The notes beneath the pieces were generated by a model. It worked only from the letters and a program-made list of their open reading frames with translations, did no database searches and was not told where the DNA came from. Position numbers and translations under genes: made by a program. Shown here one piece after another: positions 25,679-33,942 of a stretch of DNA of 38,423 nucleotides (positions are counted from its first letter, which is position 1; every line of letters starts with the position of its first letter). Origin of the DNA: Clostridia bacterium (GTDB lineage: Bacteria > Bacillota > TC1 > UBA5767); assembly GCA_030625965.1 (NCBI GenBank), contig DAOUPV010000014.1:1-38423 (forward strand), given 5' to 3'.

Positions 25679-27049
25679 ATGATTAGATTAAAGGATTTTG
25701 ATCCAGAAATTGCTGAAGTGCTTCAGAAAGAAAGAGCAAGACAAGACAGAAAAATCGAGCTCATCGCCAGTGAAAACTTTGTTAGCCCGGCAGTGCTGCA
25801 GGTTCAAGGCAGCGTGCTGACCAATAAGTATGCAGAAGGATACCCCGGCAAACGTTACTACGGTGGTTGTGAATACGTAGACGTAGCTGAGGACCTGGCA
25901 AGAGATCGCGCTTGCGAACTGTTCGGCGCAGATCATGCCAACGTACAGCCCCACTCCGGCGCCAGCGCCAACTTGGGTGTATACCTGGCTTGCCTCAAGC
26001 CTGGAGATACCGTATTGGGTATGAGCCTGGCACACGGCGGCCACCTGACTCACGGTTCACCGGTTAACATCTCCGGTCTGTGGTTCAACTTCGAATCCTA
26101 CGGTGTAGACAAAGACACCGAAGCTATCGATATGGACGTAGTTTCGGAAAGAGCCAAAGAAGTGAAGCCTAAGCTGATCATAGCTGGTGCCTCCGCTTAC
26201 TCCAGAACTTTTGATTTCAAACGCTTCAAAGAGATTGCTGATGAAGTCGGCGCTCTCCTGATGGTTGACATGGCGCACATCGCCGGTCTGGTAGCTACCG
26301 GACTTCATCCCTCACCCATGCCTTACGCAGACTTCGTGACCACTACGACTCACAAGACCCTGCGCGGACCGAGAGGCGGCATGATCCTGTGCAAGGAAGA
26401 GCACGCCAAGAAAATCGACAAGGCTATGTTCCCAGGATTGCAGGGCGGCCCGCTGATGCACGTCATCGCAGCCAAAGCCGTAGCTTTCAAGGAAGCATTG
26501 CAGCCTGAATTCAAAGTGTACCAGCAGCAAGTCATCAAGAATTCCTCTGTATTGGCTGATACCTTGAGTGAAGCCGGACTGCACATCGTATCCGGCGGTA
26601 CAGACAACCACGTAATGTTGGTTGACGTACGTTCCAGAAACATGACCGGTAAAGTAGCCGAGGCCCGCTTGGACGAAATCGGTATCACCTGCAACAAGAA
26701 CTCCATCCCGTTCGATCCGGAAAGCCCGTTCGTAACTAGCGGTATCCGTCTCGGTGCACCGGCCGCTACCACTAGAGGCTTCAAGGAAGACGACATGAAG
26801 AAAGTCGCCGGCCTGATCGACCGTGCATTGTCCGATGAGTTCGAAAGCAACCTGGCAGGTCTGCAAGCGGAAGTTACCGCAATCTGTGATGCACACCCCT
26901 TGTATACCGACCTGAAAGCTTTGGACGACATGACCGAGAAAATGCTTCAAGCCAAAGACGGTTTTGAAGACATCAAGGACAGCGCTGTGGAACTGGCAGA
27001 AAAAGCCAGCCACAAAGCAGGAGAACTCTGGGCTAGTCTGAAAAAGTAA
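25679..27049 (+). CDS. glyA: Serine hydroxymethyltransferase (with C-terminal extension)
   Basis: PLP enzyme of 456 residues interconverting serine and glycine with tetrahydrofolate. '[15 protein letters not shown]' near the start, '[16 protein letters not shown]' at 48-63 and the PLP-binding lysine K226 in '[14 protein letters not shown]' are all intact. E. coli GlyA has 417 residues; here about 35 extra C-terminal residues form a charged, helical-looking tail ('[22 protein letters not shown]'). Codon use is strongly biased, suggesting high expression. Placed between yqeB and ygeY, it may handle glycine released by purine breakdown, besides its normal role. Confidence 0.97.
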   Translation: MIRLKDFDPEIAEVLQKERARQDRKIELIASENFVSPAVLQVQGSVLTNKYAEGYPGKRYYGGCEYVDVAEDLARDRACELFGADHANVQPHSGASANLGVYLACLKPGDTVLGMSLAHGGHLTHGSPVNISGLWFNFESYGVDKDTEAIDMDVVSERAKEVKPKLIIAGASAYSRTFDFKRFKEIADEVGALLMVDMAHIAGLVATGLHPSPMPYADFVTTTTHKTLRGPRGGMILCKEEHAKKIDKAMFPGLQGGPLMHVIAAKAVAFKEALQPEFKVYQQQVIKNSSVLADTLSEAGLHIVSGGTDNHVMLVDVRSRNMTGKVAEARLDEIGITCNKNSIPFDPESPFVTSGIRLGAPAATTRGFKEDDMKKVAGLIDRALSDEFESNLAGLQAEVTAICDAHPLYTDLKALDDMTEKMLQAKDGFEDIKDSAVELAEKASHKAGELWASLKK

Positions 27050-27084
27050 GACGATGATCCTGAAAATTTAATAGACAACCTTGA

Positions 27085-27120
27085 GGGGCTCAAACTTACG
27101 TTTGAGCCCCTTTTTGTTTT
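27085..27120 (+). terminator. Intrinsic terminator after glyA
   Basis: Perfect 11-bp stem GGGGCTCAAAC / GTTTGAGCCCC with a TTAC loop and a T-rich tail. glyA is therefore probably a single-gene transcript. Confidence 0.92.
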
Positions 27121-27480
27121 AATGGGGCTTAAACGTTGAAGCTCAGGTTGATGTACATAGCTTGATTTGGCGGGAGCCGGACATGATCCGCTGGCGCATA
27201 TTTTTATCAAACGGGACTGGAAGGGGGCTTGATGCTGTAGGTTTTCTAATTTTTTTCATCGGACAGTATAGCTAAAATTGGACTTCGTGATTTTCAGACA
27301 CATTAGTATAAGAGAGTTAGATTGCGTTAGAAGGAGCAATTCGGAGGGATGCAGGTTTATATCCCCGAATATGTGAAAAACATAATATAAACTATCTCAA
27401 GCAGGGTTATTGACAGTAATATGGATGCTGTGCAAGAATAAGGTGCACCCAAGAAAAAGGGTTTGATTAGTAGGAGGAGG
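27121..27480 (+). other. Long intergenic region upstream of ygeY
   Basis: About 360 bases without a supportable gene. A promoter candidate is TTGACA at 27411-27416 with an extended -10 (TGCAAGAAT, 18-bp spacer, about 27433-27440). Short inverted repeats include AAGCT/AGCTT around 27138-27162, CGGA/TCCG around 27177-27190 and TATGT/ACATA around 27369-27384. The leader before ygeY is otherwise unassigned. Confidence 0.35.
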
Positions 27481-27486
27481 TAGTTT

Positions 27487-28698
27487 ATGGAAAACATTAC
27501 TGATATCGCGAAACAGATTAGTGATTACATTGATTCGCACAAAGAAGAGATGATTTCGTTTCTTCGTGAGTTTATTTCGATCGAGAGCGTAACCTACAAT
27601 GAAGGCGAAGCGGTTAACTGGCTGGCCAAGAAAATGGAAGAAATGGGTTACGATGAAGTACGTATCGACGCAGTCGGCAACGTCCACGGACGTGTGGGGC
27701 ATGGCGGCAAAGTACTGATGTACGATGCACACATCGACACCGTTGAGACTGGTGATGCCTCTGAATGGGGATTCGATCCTCTGGAAGGTAAGATGGATGA
27801 AAATGGGGACATCTGGGGCCGTGGCGCTGTAGATGACAAGGGACCCCTGGCAGCCATCGTTTGGGCAGCCAAAGCCATCAAGGATCTCGGTTTGGAAGAT
27901 AAGGCGACCATGTGGGTCGGCGGTTCTATCTCCGAGGAAGATGTAGAAGGCTCTTGCGCAGAAGAAATGATGAGACTGGAAGAGGACATCAATCCGGATT
28001 ACATCATCGTTTCAGAACCTTCTGACGGAGAGCTGAAGCGCGGCCACAAAGGCAGAGCGCTGATCAAGATCACCGTACCGGGCAAAGCAGCCCACGGCAG
28101 CTGTGCCTGGAAGGGCGAGAACGCTCTGATCAAGGCGCTGCCTATCATCAAAGGTATTGACGATTTGAACGACTTCAAGGAAGATTCCTTCCTGGGCAAA
28201 GGATCCATCGAGGTGACTAAGGTTGATTGTAAGACACCTAGCTTGAACACCATCCCGGGTGAAGTGACCATATACTGTGACAGAAGAATCTCCTGCGGAG
28301 AGTCCAGAGAAGATCTGATCAATGAGCTCAAGCCCGTTTTGGATCTGGTGCCGGACGCTACTGCAGTAATCGATGAAGAATTGGTTGTCAGCTACACTGG
28401 TTATGAAATCAATGCTGAGGACTATTTCCCTTCATGGGAAATCGAAGAAAAGCATGACATCGTGCAAGCTGGTATCAAAGCTTACGAAGCTGCATTCGGC
28501 AAGAAGGCAGTTGTTGGCAAGTGGGACTTCTGTACCAACGCTACTTCCCTGTGTGCCAAAACTGGCGTACCCGCACTGGGCTTCGGTCCTGGGGACTCCA
28601 GTCTGTGCCATTCCACGGAAGACAAGGTCAATGCAGATGAGTATTTGGCCTCCGCTAAGTTTTTTGCACTGGTTGCGTTGACTGCCAGTGAAAAATAA
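27487..28698 (+). CDS. ygeY: YgeY-family selenium metabolism-linked M20 hydrolase
   Basis: Zinc-dependent M20 metallohydrolase of 403 residues, cytoplasmic. Metal and catalytic residues are visible: H82 and D84 in 'MYDAHIDTVE', D116 in 'GRGAVDDKGPLAA', the E150/E151 pair in 'SISEEDVEG' and a late His in 'CHSTEDKV'. This subfamily co-occurs with yqeB/yqeC and with selenium-dependent hydroxylases, and YgeY belongs to the anaerobic purine-degrading gene set of gut bacteria; the exact substrate (an N-carbamoyl- or ureido-type amide) is not settled. GGAGGAGG precedes the ATG. ygeW follows after 28 bases with its own ribosome site, so they form an operon. Confidence 0.93.
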   Translation: MENITDIAKQISDYIDSHKEEMISFLREFISIESVTYNEGEAVNWLAKKMEEMGYDEVRIDAVGNVHGRVGHGGKVLMYDAHIDTVETGDASEWGFDPLEGKMDENGDIWGRGAVDDKGPLAAIVWAAKAIKDLGLEDKATMWVGGSISEEDVEGSCAEEMMRLEEDINPDYIIVSEPSDGELKRGHKGRALIKITVPGKAAHGSCAWKGENALIKALPIIKGIDDLNDFKEDSFLGKGSIEVTKVDCKTPSLNTIPGEVTIYCDRRISCGESREDLINELKPVLDLVPDATAVIDEELVVSYTGYEINAEDYFPSWEIEEKHDIVQAGIKAYEAAFGKKAVVGKWDFCTNATSLCAKTGVPALGFGPGDSSLCHSTEDKVNADEYLASAKFFALVALTASEK

Positions 28699-28726
28699 GC
28701 ATTGCTATTAATGAGAGGAGAAAAAG

Positions 28727-29728
28727 ATGAAAACTTTACTAAAAGGAAAACATTTATTATCTACCAAAGATTGGACCAACGAAGAGTTGGAAACCCTATT
28801 TCTCACCACTGAGAAACTGAAGCTAGAAACTACCCTGGGTATCCAGCACGATGACATCCTGCGCGCTAAATCTTTGTTCATGCTGTTCTTCGAGGAATCT
28901 ACCAGAACCAGAAATGCGTTCGAATGTGGAATCACTCAGCTGGGTGGACACGGTAACTATCTGACTCCCAAGGCTACTCAAGTAGACCACGGCGAGACTC
29001 CCAAAGATACTGTTGAAGTATTGGGCAGAATGGGACACGGTATCGGTATCCGTAACACTCTGGTAGGCGGAAACGAGTGGATGCAAAAAGTTGCAGCCGC
29101 TTCTCACATTCCCGTTTACAACATGCAGTGTGACATCTGGCACCCCACTCAGGCATTGGCTGACATGTTCACCATCAGAGAGAAATTGGGTAGAGACCTT
29201 AAAGGCAAAAAGTTCGTAATTTCCTGGACTTCCGCTGGTAACTACATGAGACCTCTTTCAATGGCTAACTCCTTGGTATCCATCATGACCCGTTTCGGCA
29301 TGGACGTTACCTTGGCTCACCCTGAGAAATTCGACATTCTTCCTGAAGCTATTGCTTTGGCTGAAAACAACGCCAGAACGAACGGCAGCAAGTTCGAAAT
29401 CGTTCACGATATGGACGAAGCTTGCACCGATGCTGACATCGTTTACGCTAAAGGTTGGGGCCCCATCATGCACGTAGGCAACGACGAAGCAGCTGGTCTT
29501 GAAATGATCGAAGCCAATCCAGGCTGGATCATCGACCAAAGAAGAATGGACCTTGCTAAAGAAGGCGCTTCATACATGCACTGCATGCCTGCAGATGTAG
29601 GTAGCGAAGTAACTGAAGAAGTTATGTACGGTCCTCAGTCTGTTCTTTACGATGAGGCTGAAAACAGAATGCACACTATTAAAGCACTGATGGCTTTGAC
29701 CATGGGTAACGTTGGTGGACAAAGATAA
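28727..29728 (+). CDS. ygeW: YgeW-family carbamoyltransferase (knotted transcarbamylase)
   Basis: Transcarbamylase of 333 residues. Carbamoyl-phosphate site residues are complete: 'STRTR' at 58-62 and 'HPTQ' at 139-142, and the second substrate loop 'HCMPAD' at 285-290 stands where ornithine transcarbamylase has 'HCLP'. The family has a C-terminal trefoil knot. E. coli YgeW is about 60 residues longer. Together with ygeY it is expected to act on a carbamoylated purine-breakdown product, yielding carbamoyl phosphate that a carbamate kinase could use for ATP; that kinase is not in the window. Codon use is the most biased here, suggesting high expression. Confidence 0.92.
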   Translation: MKTLLKGKHLLSTKDWTNEELETLFLTTEKLKLETTLGIQHDDILRAKSLFMLFFEESTRTRNAFECGITQLGGHGNYLTPKATQVDHGETPKDTVEVLGRMGHGIGIRNTLVGGNEWMQKVAAASHIPVYNMQCDIWHPTQALADMFTIREKLGRDLKGKKFVISWTSAGNYMRPLSMANSLVSIMTRFGMDVTLAHPEKFDILPEAIALAENNARTNGSKFEIVHDMDEACTDADIVYAKGWGPIMHVGNDEAAGLEMIEANPGWIIDQRRMDLAKEGASYMHCMPADVGSEVTEEVMYGPQSVLYDEAENRMHTIKALMALTMGNVGGQR

Positions 29729-29747
29729 CAATCATGATCAACCAGAA

Positions 29748-29773
29748 AAGACTGCTTCGGCAGTCTTTTTTTG
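29748..29773 (+). terminator. Intrinsic terminator after ygeW
   Basis: Eight-base-pair stem AAGACTGC / GCAGTCTT with a TTCG tetraloop and a run of seven Ts. It closes the ygeY-ygeW transcript. Confidence 0.92.
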
Positions 29774-29803
29774 TTACCCTGTAGAACCGGTTCCAAAAAA
29801 CCG

Positions 29804-29831
29804 TTGATTGTCCGACGCCTTGTGCTATAAT
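29804..29831 (+). promoter_or_regulatory. Promoter of the aldehyde:ferredoxin oxidoreductase-family gene
   Basis: TTGATT at 29804-29809, 16-bp spacer, TATAAT at 29826-29831 preceded by TGC (extended -10). Start codon is 33 bases downstream. A small palindrome GAACCGGTTC lies at 29784-29793, just upstream. Confidence 0.75.
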
Positions 29832-29863
29832 TAGGATATACAGAAAAAGTAAGGGGTGTAATT

Positions 29864-31573
29864 ATGAAATTATTGCGCATCAATGTAGCCGATCAGAGCT
29901 ACGGATATGAAGAATTGACGGGGGATGACCTGCTATTGGGTGGTAGAGGTCTCACCAACAAGATTATCACGGAAGAGATTCCGGCAGGCTGCGATGCCAT
30001 GGGAAGACACAACAAGATGATCTTCGCCACGGGTCTCATGCCAGCCACGGCCGTTTCTTCCGGTGGAAGACTATCCATCGGTTGTAAGAGCCCGCTGACA
30101 GGCGGTGTCAAGGAAGCCAACAGCGGTGGTATCGTTGCGGATTCCATGGCCAAGCAAGGGCTCCGGGGCATCATCCTGGAGGAAAAGGCGGACAAGGATT
30201 CTCTGTGGGTTATAAAGATCGAGAATGACACCGTGGAGTTTATCGACGGTAAGGAATACTCTGGCCTGGGTAACTTTGCGTTGGCCAAGAAATTGTTTGA
30301 AAAATACAGTGAGGATTATGCCATAATTTCAGTCGGACCTGCCGGCGAATACGGCATGATGGGCAGCGGAATCGCCAATACCGACATGTTCTCAAGACAG
30401 AGCCGTATGGCGGCCCGTGGCGGAATCGGTGCGGTGATGGGCGAAGTGAAACGCGTTAAAGCCATCCTGATTCCTAGAAAAGGCAAATCTGAACTTCCCA
30501 ACCGTAATAAGGAAGCGTTCAAGAAAGCTAGAGTGGCCTTCAATACCTGTATCGCTACCAGCGATCGTCCCAAGGCCATGAAGAAGTACGGCACCGCCGA
30601 TACGGTGATGCCCGTTCAGAAACTGGGTGGACTTCCCACGAGGAACTTCTCGGAGGGTACCTTCGAAAAGGCTGAGGATATTTCCGGGGAAGCTTTGTAT
30701 GAGCTGATCCAGAAACGTGGTGGTTGCGGCCGTAGCTGGGAGCCCTGCATGCCTGGATGTATCGTCCAGTGTTCCAACGTAGTACCTAAGGCCAACGGTG
30801 AAGAGTTGGTTGCACCTCTGGAATATGAAACCATCGCCTTGATGGGATCCAACCTTGGACTAGGTTCCTTGGATGAAATCGGAGAACTGAACTATATCGC
30901 CAACGACCTGGGACTGGATACCATCGAGCTGGGTGGCGCATTGGGCGTTATGGCGGAAGCCGGCCTAGTGGAATTCGGCGATTTCGAAGGGTTCAAAGCC
31001 ATCGTGAACGATGTGTATACCGGCGGAATGCAAGGCCGGATTGCCGGTAATGGTGCAGGACATGCGGGAACTCTACTGGGTGTCAGAAGAGTGCCCACAG
31101 TCAAGAACCAGACCATGAGCGCCTATGATCCTCGTAGCGTAAAAGGCACAGGAATTACCTATGCGACGACCCCGATGGGTGCCGATCATACGGCCGGACT
31201 CACGGTATTCGTTCCCAGAGACCATCATGACAAAGAAGGCTGGGTGGAAATCTCCAGGAACATACAGATTACCCGTGCCCTCTACGATATCGCAGGAATA
31301 TGCGCATTCGTGACCTCGGCTACGGCCATGCAGCCGGAGCTTCTAAGGGATATGGTCAATACCTTGTATGACCGTGAAGAGACCATCGAGAGTTTGAACC
31401 AGATGGCCATCGACCTGATGATGTCCGAGAGAGCCTACAACGTGAAATGCGGACTGGGTAAGAGCACCGACCGTATTCCGGAATTCATGAAGGAAGAGAA
31501 ACTTCCGCCGTTCAACGTGGTTTGGGATGTTACGGATGAAGAGATTGATGCCATGTGGGAAGACCAGGAGTAG
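29864..31573 (+). CDS. Aldehyde:ferredoxin oxidoreductase-family tungsten/molybdenum enzyme
   Basis: Tungsto- or molybdopterin oxidoreductase of 569 residues, AOR family, which oxidises aldehydes or reduces acids with ferredoxin. The N-terminal AOR domain shows 'LGGRGLTNKII', 'SSGGRLSIGCKSPLTGG' and 'GPAGEYGMMGSGIANTDMFS'. Cluster-ligand candidates are C295, C299 and C303 ('CMPGCIVQC', a C-x3-C-x3-C pattern where classical enzymes have C-x2-C-x3-C), with C288 nearby, and C480 in 'DIAGICAF' as the fourth ligand. The pterin loop of domain 3 ends near 'LGKSTDRIPEF'. It has its own promoter and lies between ygeW and the amidohydrolase. Its substrate is unknown; a role in the neighbouring Se/Mo-linked catabolism is inference. 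Confidence 0.9.
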   Translation: MKLLRINVADQSYGYEELTGDDLLLGGRGLTNKIITEEIPAGCDAMGRHNKMIFATGLMPATAVSSGGRLSIGCKSPLTGGVKEANSGGIVADSMAKQGLRGIILEEKADKDSLWVIKIENDTVEFIDGKEYSGLGNFALAKKLFEKYSEDYAIISVGPAGEYGMMGSGIANTDMFSRQSRMAARGGIGAVMGEVKRVKAILIPRKGKSELPNRNKEAFKKARVAFNTCIATSDRPKAMKKYGTADTVMPVQKLGGLPTRNFSEGTFEKAEDISGEALYELIQKRGGCGRSWEPCMPGCIVQCSNVVPKANGEELVAPLEYETIALMGSNLGLGSLDEIGELNYIANDLGLDTIELGGALGVMAEAGLVEFGDFEGFKAIVNDVYTGGMQGRIAGNGAGHAGTLLGVRRVPTVKNQTMSAYDPRSVKGTGITYATTPMGADHTAGLTVFVPRDHHDKEGWVEISRNIQITRALYDIAGICAFVTSATAMQPELLRDMVNTLYDREETIESLNQMAIDLMMSERAYNVKCGLGKSTDRIPEFMKEEKLPPFNVVWDVTDEEIDAMWEDQE

Positions 31574-31580
31574 ATTGGTC

Positions 31581-31609
31581 TTGCCAAAATATCAGCCTTC
31601 GTGTAAAAT
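31581..31609 (+). promoter_or_regulatory. Promoter of the amidohydrolase gene and its leader
   Basis: TTGCCA at 31581-31586, 17-bp spacer and TAAAAT at 31604-31609, starting eight bases after the preceding stop codon. Predicted transcription start is about 31616. Confidence 0.7.
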
Positions 31610-31614
31610 ACAGA

Positions 31615-31689
31615 TAAGCCTCGTCACGGCTTAGTGACTGCTTAAACTGAAGTTTAAGGCCTTGCGTACGCAAGGCCTTTGTTTTTTTT
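31615..31689 (+). promoter_or_regulatory. Structured leader with intrinsic terminator: candidate attenuator or small riboswitch
   Basis: Between the promoter and the ribosome site of the amidohydrolase lie interleaved helices: TAAGCC/GGCTTA (31615-31620 with 31628-31633), GTCAC/GTGAC (31623-31627 with 31634-31638), CTTAAAC/GTTTAAG (31641-31647 with 31652-31658), then a perfect 11-bp terminator stem AAGGCCTTGCG/CGCAAGGCCTT (31656-31666 with 31669-31679) and a T tract to 31689. GGAGGTG follows at 31694. The first two helices compete, the third shares three bases with the terminator, and GCCTCGT (31618-31624) could pair with ACGCAAGGC (31668-31676) to open the terminator. The terminator may also end the upstream transcript. 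Confidence 0.55.
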
Positions 31690-31705
31690 ATTCGGAGGTG
31701 GATTA

Positions 31706-33109
31706 ATGATTGATGTATTAATACGTGATGCCATAATCGTAACGATGAATGGTAAACGAGAAACTCTGTACGACTATTCCATGGCCATCGACCAAGGCCG
31801 CATCTTGGAGATTGGACCAGTAACGGAGATGGACCGTAAATACTTGTGTGTGGCAAAGGTCATCGAGGCCAAGGGCAAGATTGTGTTCCCGGGACTGGTG
31901 AACACCCACAACCATCTATTCCAGACGCTTCTAAAAGGTTTGGGAGACGACAAGGTGCTAGCGGACTGGTTGGCGGACATGACCTTCCCCAGCAGCATCC
32001 ATTTGACCCAGGAAGACTGCTACACCGGAGCCATGATCGGTACGGTGGAAGGCCTGCACAGCGGGGTGACCACCCAGTTGGACTATATGTATCCCCATCC
32101 CAGGGAGAACCTGTCAGATGGCGTGATCAAGGCCTTCAAGGAACTGGGTGTCAGAGGTATTCTGGCCCGGGGTTATATGGATGATGGCTTCCAATTCGGT
32201 GTACAGCCCAAGATGGCCCAAACGGTGGACGTGATCGAGCGTGACGTGAGACGTCTGGCTGCTGCCCATCACAATACGGACAATGAACGCATCAAGATCT
32301 GGCTGGCACCGGCTGCGGTCTGGAGCAACTCGGAAGCTTCGCTCACCATGACTAGGGAATTGGCCAAAGAGATCGGCACCGGCATCTCCATCCATATCTC
32401 GGAGACGCCGTTCGACCGGGCTGCTTCGGAAGAACGGCACGGTTTACCTGATATCGATGTGATGGAGAAATTTGGGATTATGGGACCGAACTTCCTGATG
32501 GTGCACTGTGTCTGTCTGACCGACCGGGACATCCGCATGAGCAAGATTTTCGATGCCAAGATATCTCATAATCCGGTATCCAACATGTACCTATCCTCTG
32601 GAGTGCCACCCATTCCCAAGTACAACATTGCCGGACTGACCGTAGGTCTGGGTACCGATGGAGCAGGCAGCAACAACTCCAATGACATGATTGAACTTCT
32701 GAAGATGACTGCGCTCCTGCAGAAGGTGACCCACCGCGATCCGACCATCATGACGGCAGGCAAGGTACTGGAGATGGCAACAATCGAAGGGGCCAGAGCC
32801 GTAGGCCTGGATCACGAGATCGGCTCCCTGGAGGTAGGCAAGAAAGCGGACCTTTTCCTGTTCGATCCGGCGCTGGACATGAAAGCCATACCCATGCATA
32901 ATCCGGTATCCACGCTTATCTACTCCTCCAGTAATAGGAATGTGGAAACAGTACTGGTGGATGGAAAGGTTGTTCTGGAGAATGGATCAGTCGTCGGCCT
33001 GGATGAAAGAACCCTGGCTGCAAACGGACAAAAGACTGCAGACGATCTGGCACACCGTGCCGGTACCGAACATCTGAAAAAAAGACCCTGGAAGAGTTTA
33101 TCCTATTAG
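31706..33109 (+). CDS. TRZ/ATZ-type amidohydrolase, candidate nucleobase deaminase (SsnA/guanine-deaminase-like)
   Basis: Metal-dependent hydrolase of 467 residues from the amidohydrolase superfamily subgroup that deaminates purines, pyrimidines, S-adenosylhomocysteine and triazines. Metal ligands are clear: H68 and H70 in 'VNTHNHLFQTLL', H230 in 'SIHISET', H267 in 'MVHCVCL' and D318 in 'GLGTDGAGSNN'. It starts at ATG 31706 with GGAGGTG upstream; the longer frame into the terminator is not coding. Length matches the subgroup. In related clusters the aminohydrolase SsnA has this place, and a purine deaminase would fit the neighbours, but sequence alone does not fix the substrate. Confidence 0.88.
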   Translation: MIDVLIRDAIIVTMNGKRETLYDYSMAIDQGRILEIGPVTEMDRKYLCVAKVIEAKGKIVFPGLVNTHNHLFQTLLKGLGDDKVLADWLADMTFPSSIHLTQEDCYTGAMIGTVEGLHSGVTTQLDYMYPHPRENLSDGVIKAFKELGVRGILARGYMDDGFQFGVQPKMAQTVDVIERDVRRLAAAHHNTDNERIKIWLAPAAVWSNSEASLTMTRELAKEIGTGISIHISETPFDRAASEERHGLPDIDVMEKFGIMGPNFLMVHCVCLTDRDIRMSKIFDAKISHNPVSNMYLSSGVPPIPKYNIAGLTVGLGTDGAGSNNSNDMIELLKMTALLQKVTHRDPTIMTAGKVLEMATIEGARAVGLDHEIGSLEVGKKADLFLFDPALDMKAIPMHNPVSTLIYSSSNRNVETVLVDGKVVLENGSVVGLDERTLAANGQKTADDLAHRAGTEHLKKRPWKSLSY

Positions 33110-33120
33110 ACCTCCCATTG

Positions 33121-33142
33121 GGCCCTTCGGGGCCTTTTTTTT
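33121..33142 (+). terminator. Intrinsic terminator after the amidohydrolase gene
   Basis: Stem GGCCC / GGGCC with a TTCG tetraloop and eight Ts; ends the metabolic region before the tad operon. Confidence 0.88.
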
Positions 33143-33219
33143 ATTCCATAAACGCAAAAGAAAGATGAAAGCATAGGGACTTGGGAAGAGACTTAGAATT
33201 ATGGTCTGAGGAGGTCGCT

Positions 33220-33942
33220 ATGAAATGGATGGTTCATGGAAAAAGACTACCGGGATATTATCCCCGGATTTTATGTATCGTGCTGACACTGCTGCTGGCC
33301 GCATTATCCTACTACTACCACAAGGTCGACTTGCCAGAGAAATTGAGGGAGCAGGAGACCTGTCTTAGAAGCACCATGGACCTGAATGCCATGGAGCATG
33401 CCACAGTCCTGATGCTAAAAGAAGGGACCAGGCTGGAAAAGGGTTCTGCCATCGATGAGGTGGCGCTGGCTAAGTTAGAACAGGTGGAACGACCGGTGCT
33501 CTTCCTGCCGGACGAGTATCTGAGTGGTACAGAGCAGGTGATGGGTCGAATCGTGGAGCGGACCATAAGCGGTGGTGAGATCCTGGTACCCCAGAGCATC
33601 AAGTCCCAAGATAACCGACAAGAAGGATATTACCGTTTGGTCAGTGTAACGCTCAGGGGCAACCTGCTGGGCAGTCTGGTCGAGGGTAAGGACATAGACC
33701 TGTTGGCTCACCGAGATGACGGGACCTACGAGATTCTGGTCAGCAAGACACCCTTGATGCAGGTGGACTTCGACAAGAGCAGGCAGACCGAGATCCTGAT
33801 CCCGGTGGACGATTATGAACAGCGCCTGATAGAAAAAGTGCGGGATACGGTGGCCTTCAGCGCAAGGCTCTATCTGGATCCGACCCAGCCGGAAGCTCCC
33901 TGTGTCGAGGGCCCTGGGGTGGAGGAAGACTATGCGCATTGA
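33220..33942 (+). CDS. CpaB/RcpC-like Flp pilus assembly protein (SAF domain)
   Basis: Protein of 240 residues with one N-terminal hydrophobic helix (about 16-36, 'ILCIVLTLLLAALSYYY') and an extracytoplasmic SAF-like domain ('LKEGTRLEKGSAIDEVALAKLEQVERPVLFLPDEYLSG', then 'ISGGEILVPQSI'). This is the CpaB/RcpC layout, found at the start of many tad operons. ATG 33220 is chosen because GAGGAGG lies five bases upstream. The promoter is unclear; TAGAAT at 33194-33199 is the best -10. It overlaps the next gene by 11 bases. Confidence 0.72.
   Translation: MKWMVHGKRLPGYYPRILCIVLTLLLAALSYYYHKVDLPEKLREQETCLRSTMDLNAMEHATVLMLKEGTRLEKGSAIDEVALAKLEQVERPVLFLPDEYLSGTEQVMGRIVERTISGGEILVPQSIKSQDNRQEGYYRLVSVTLRGNLLGSLVEGKDIDLLAHRDDGTYEILVSKTPLMQVDFDKSRQTEILIPVDDYEQRLIEKVRDTVAFSARLYLDPTQPEAPCVEGPGVEEDYAH

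Noticed and set aside
27400-27445. Sigma-54 (-24/-12) promoter upstream of ygeY
   Set aside because: No GG-N10-GC pair with the right flanks; TTGACA with an extended -10 is a better reading.
31615-31638. H-type pseudoknot from TAAGCC/GGCTTA and GTCAC/GTGAC
   Set aside because: As full helices the connecting loops would be zero bases long, which is sterically not feasible; the helices are better seen as alternatives.
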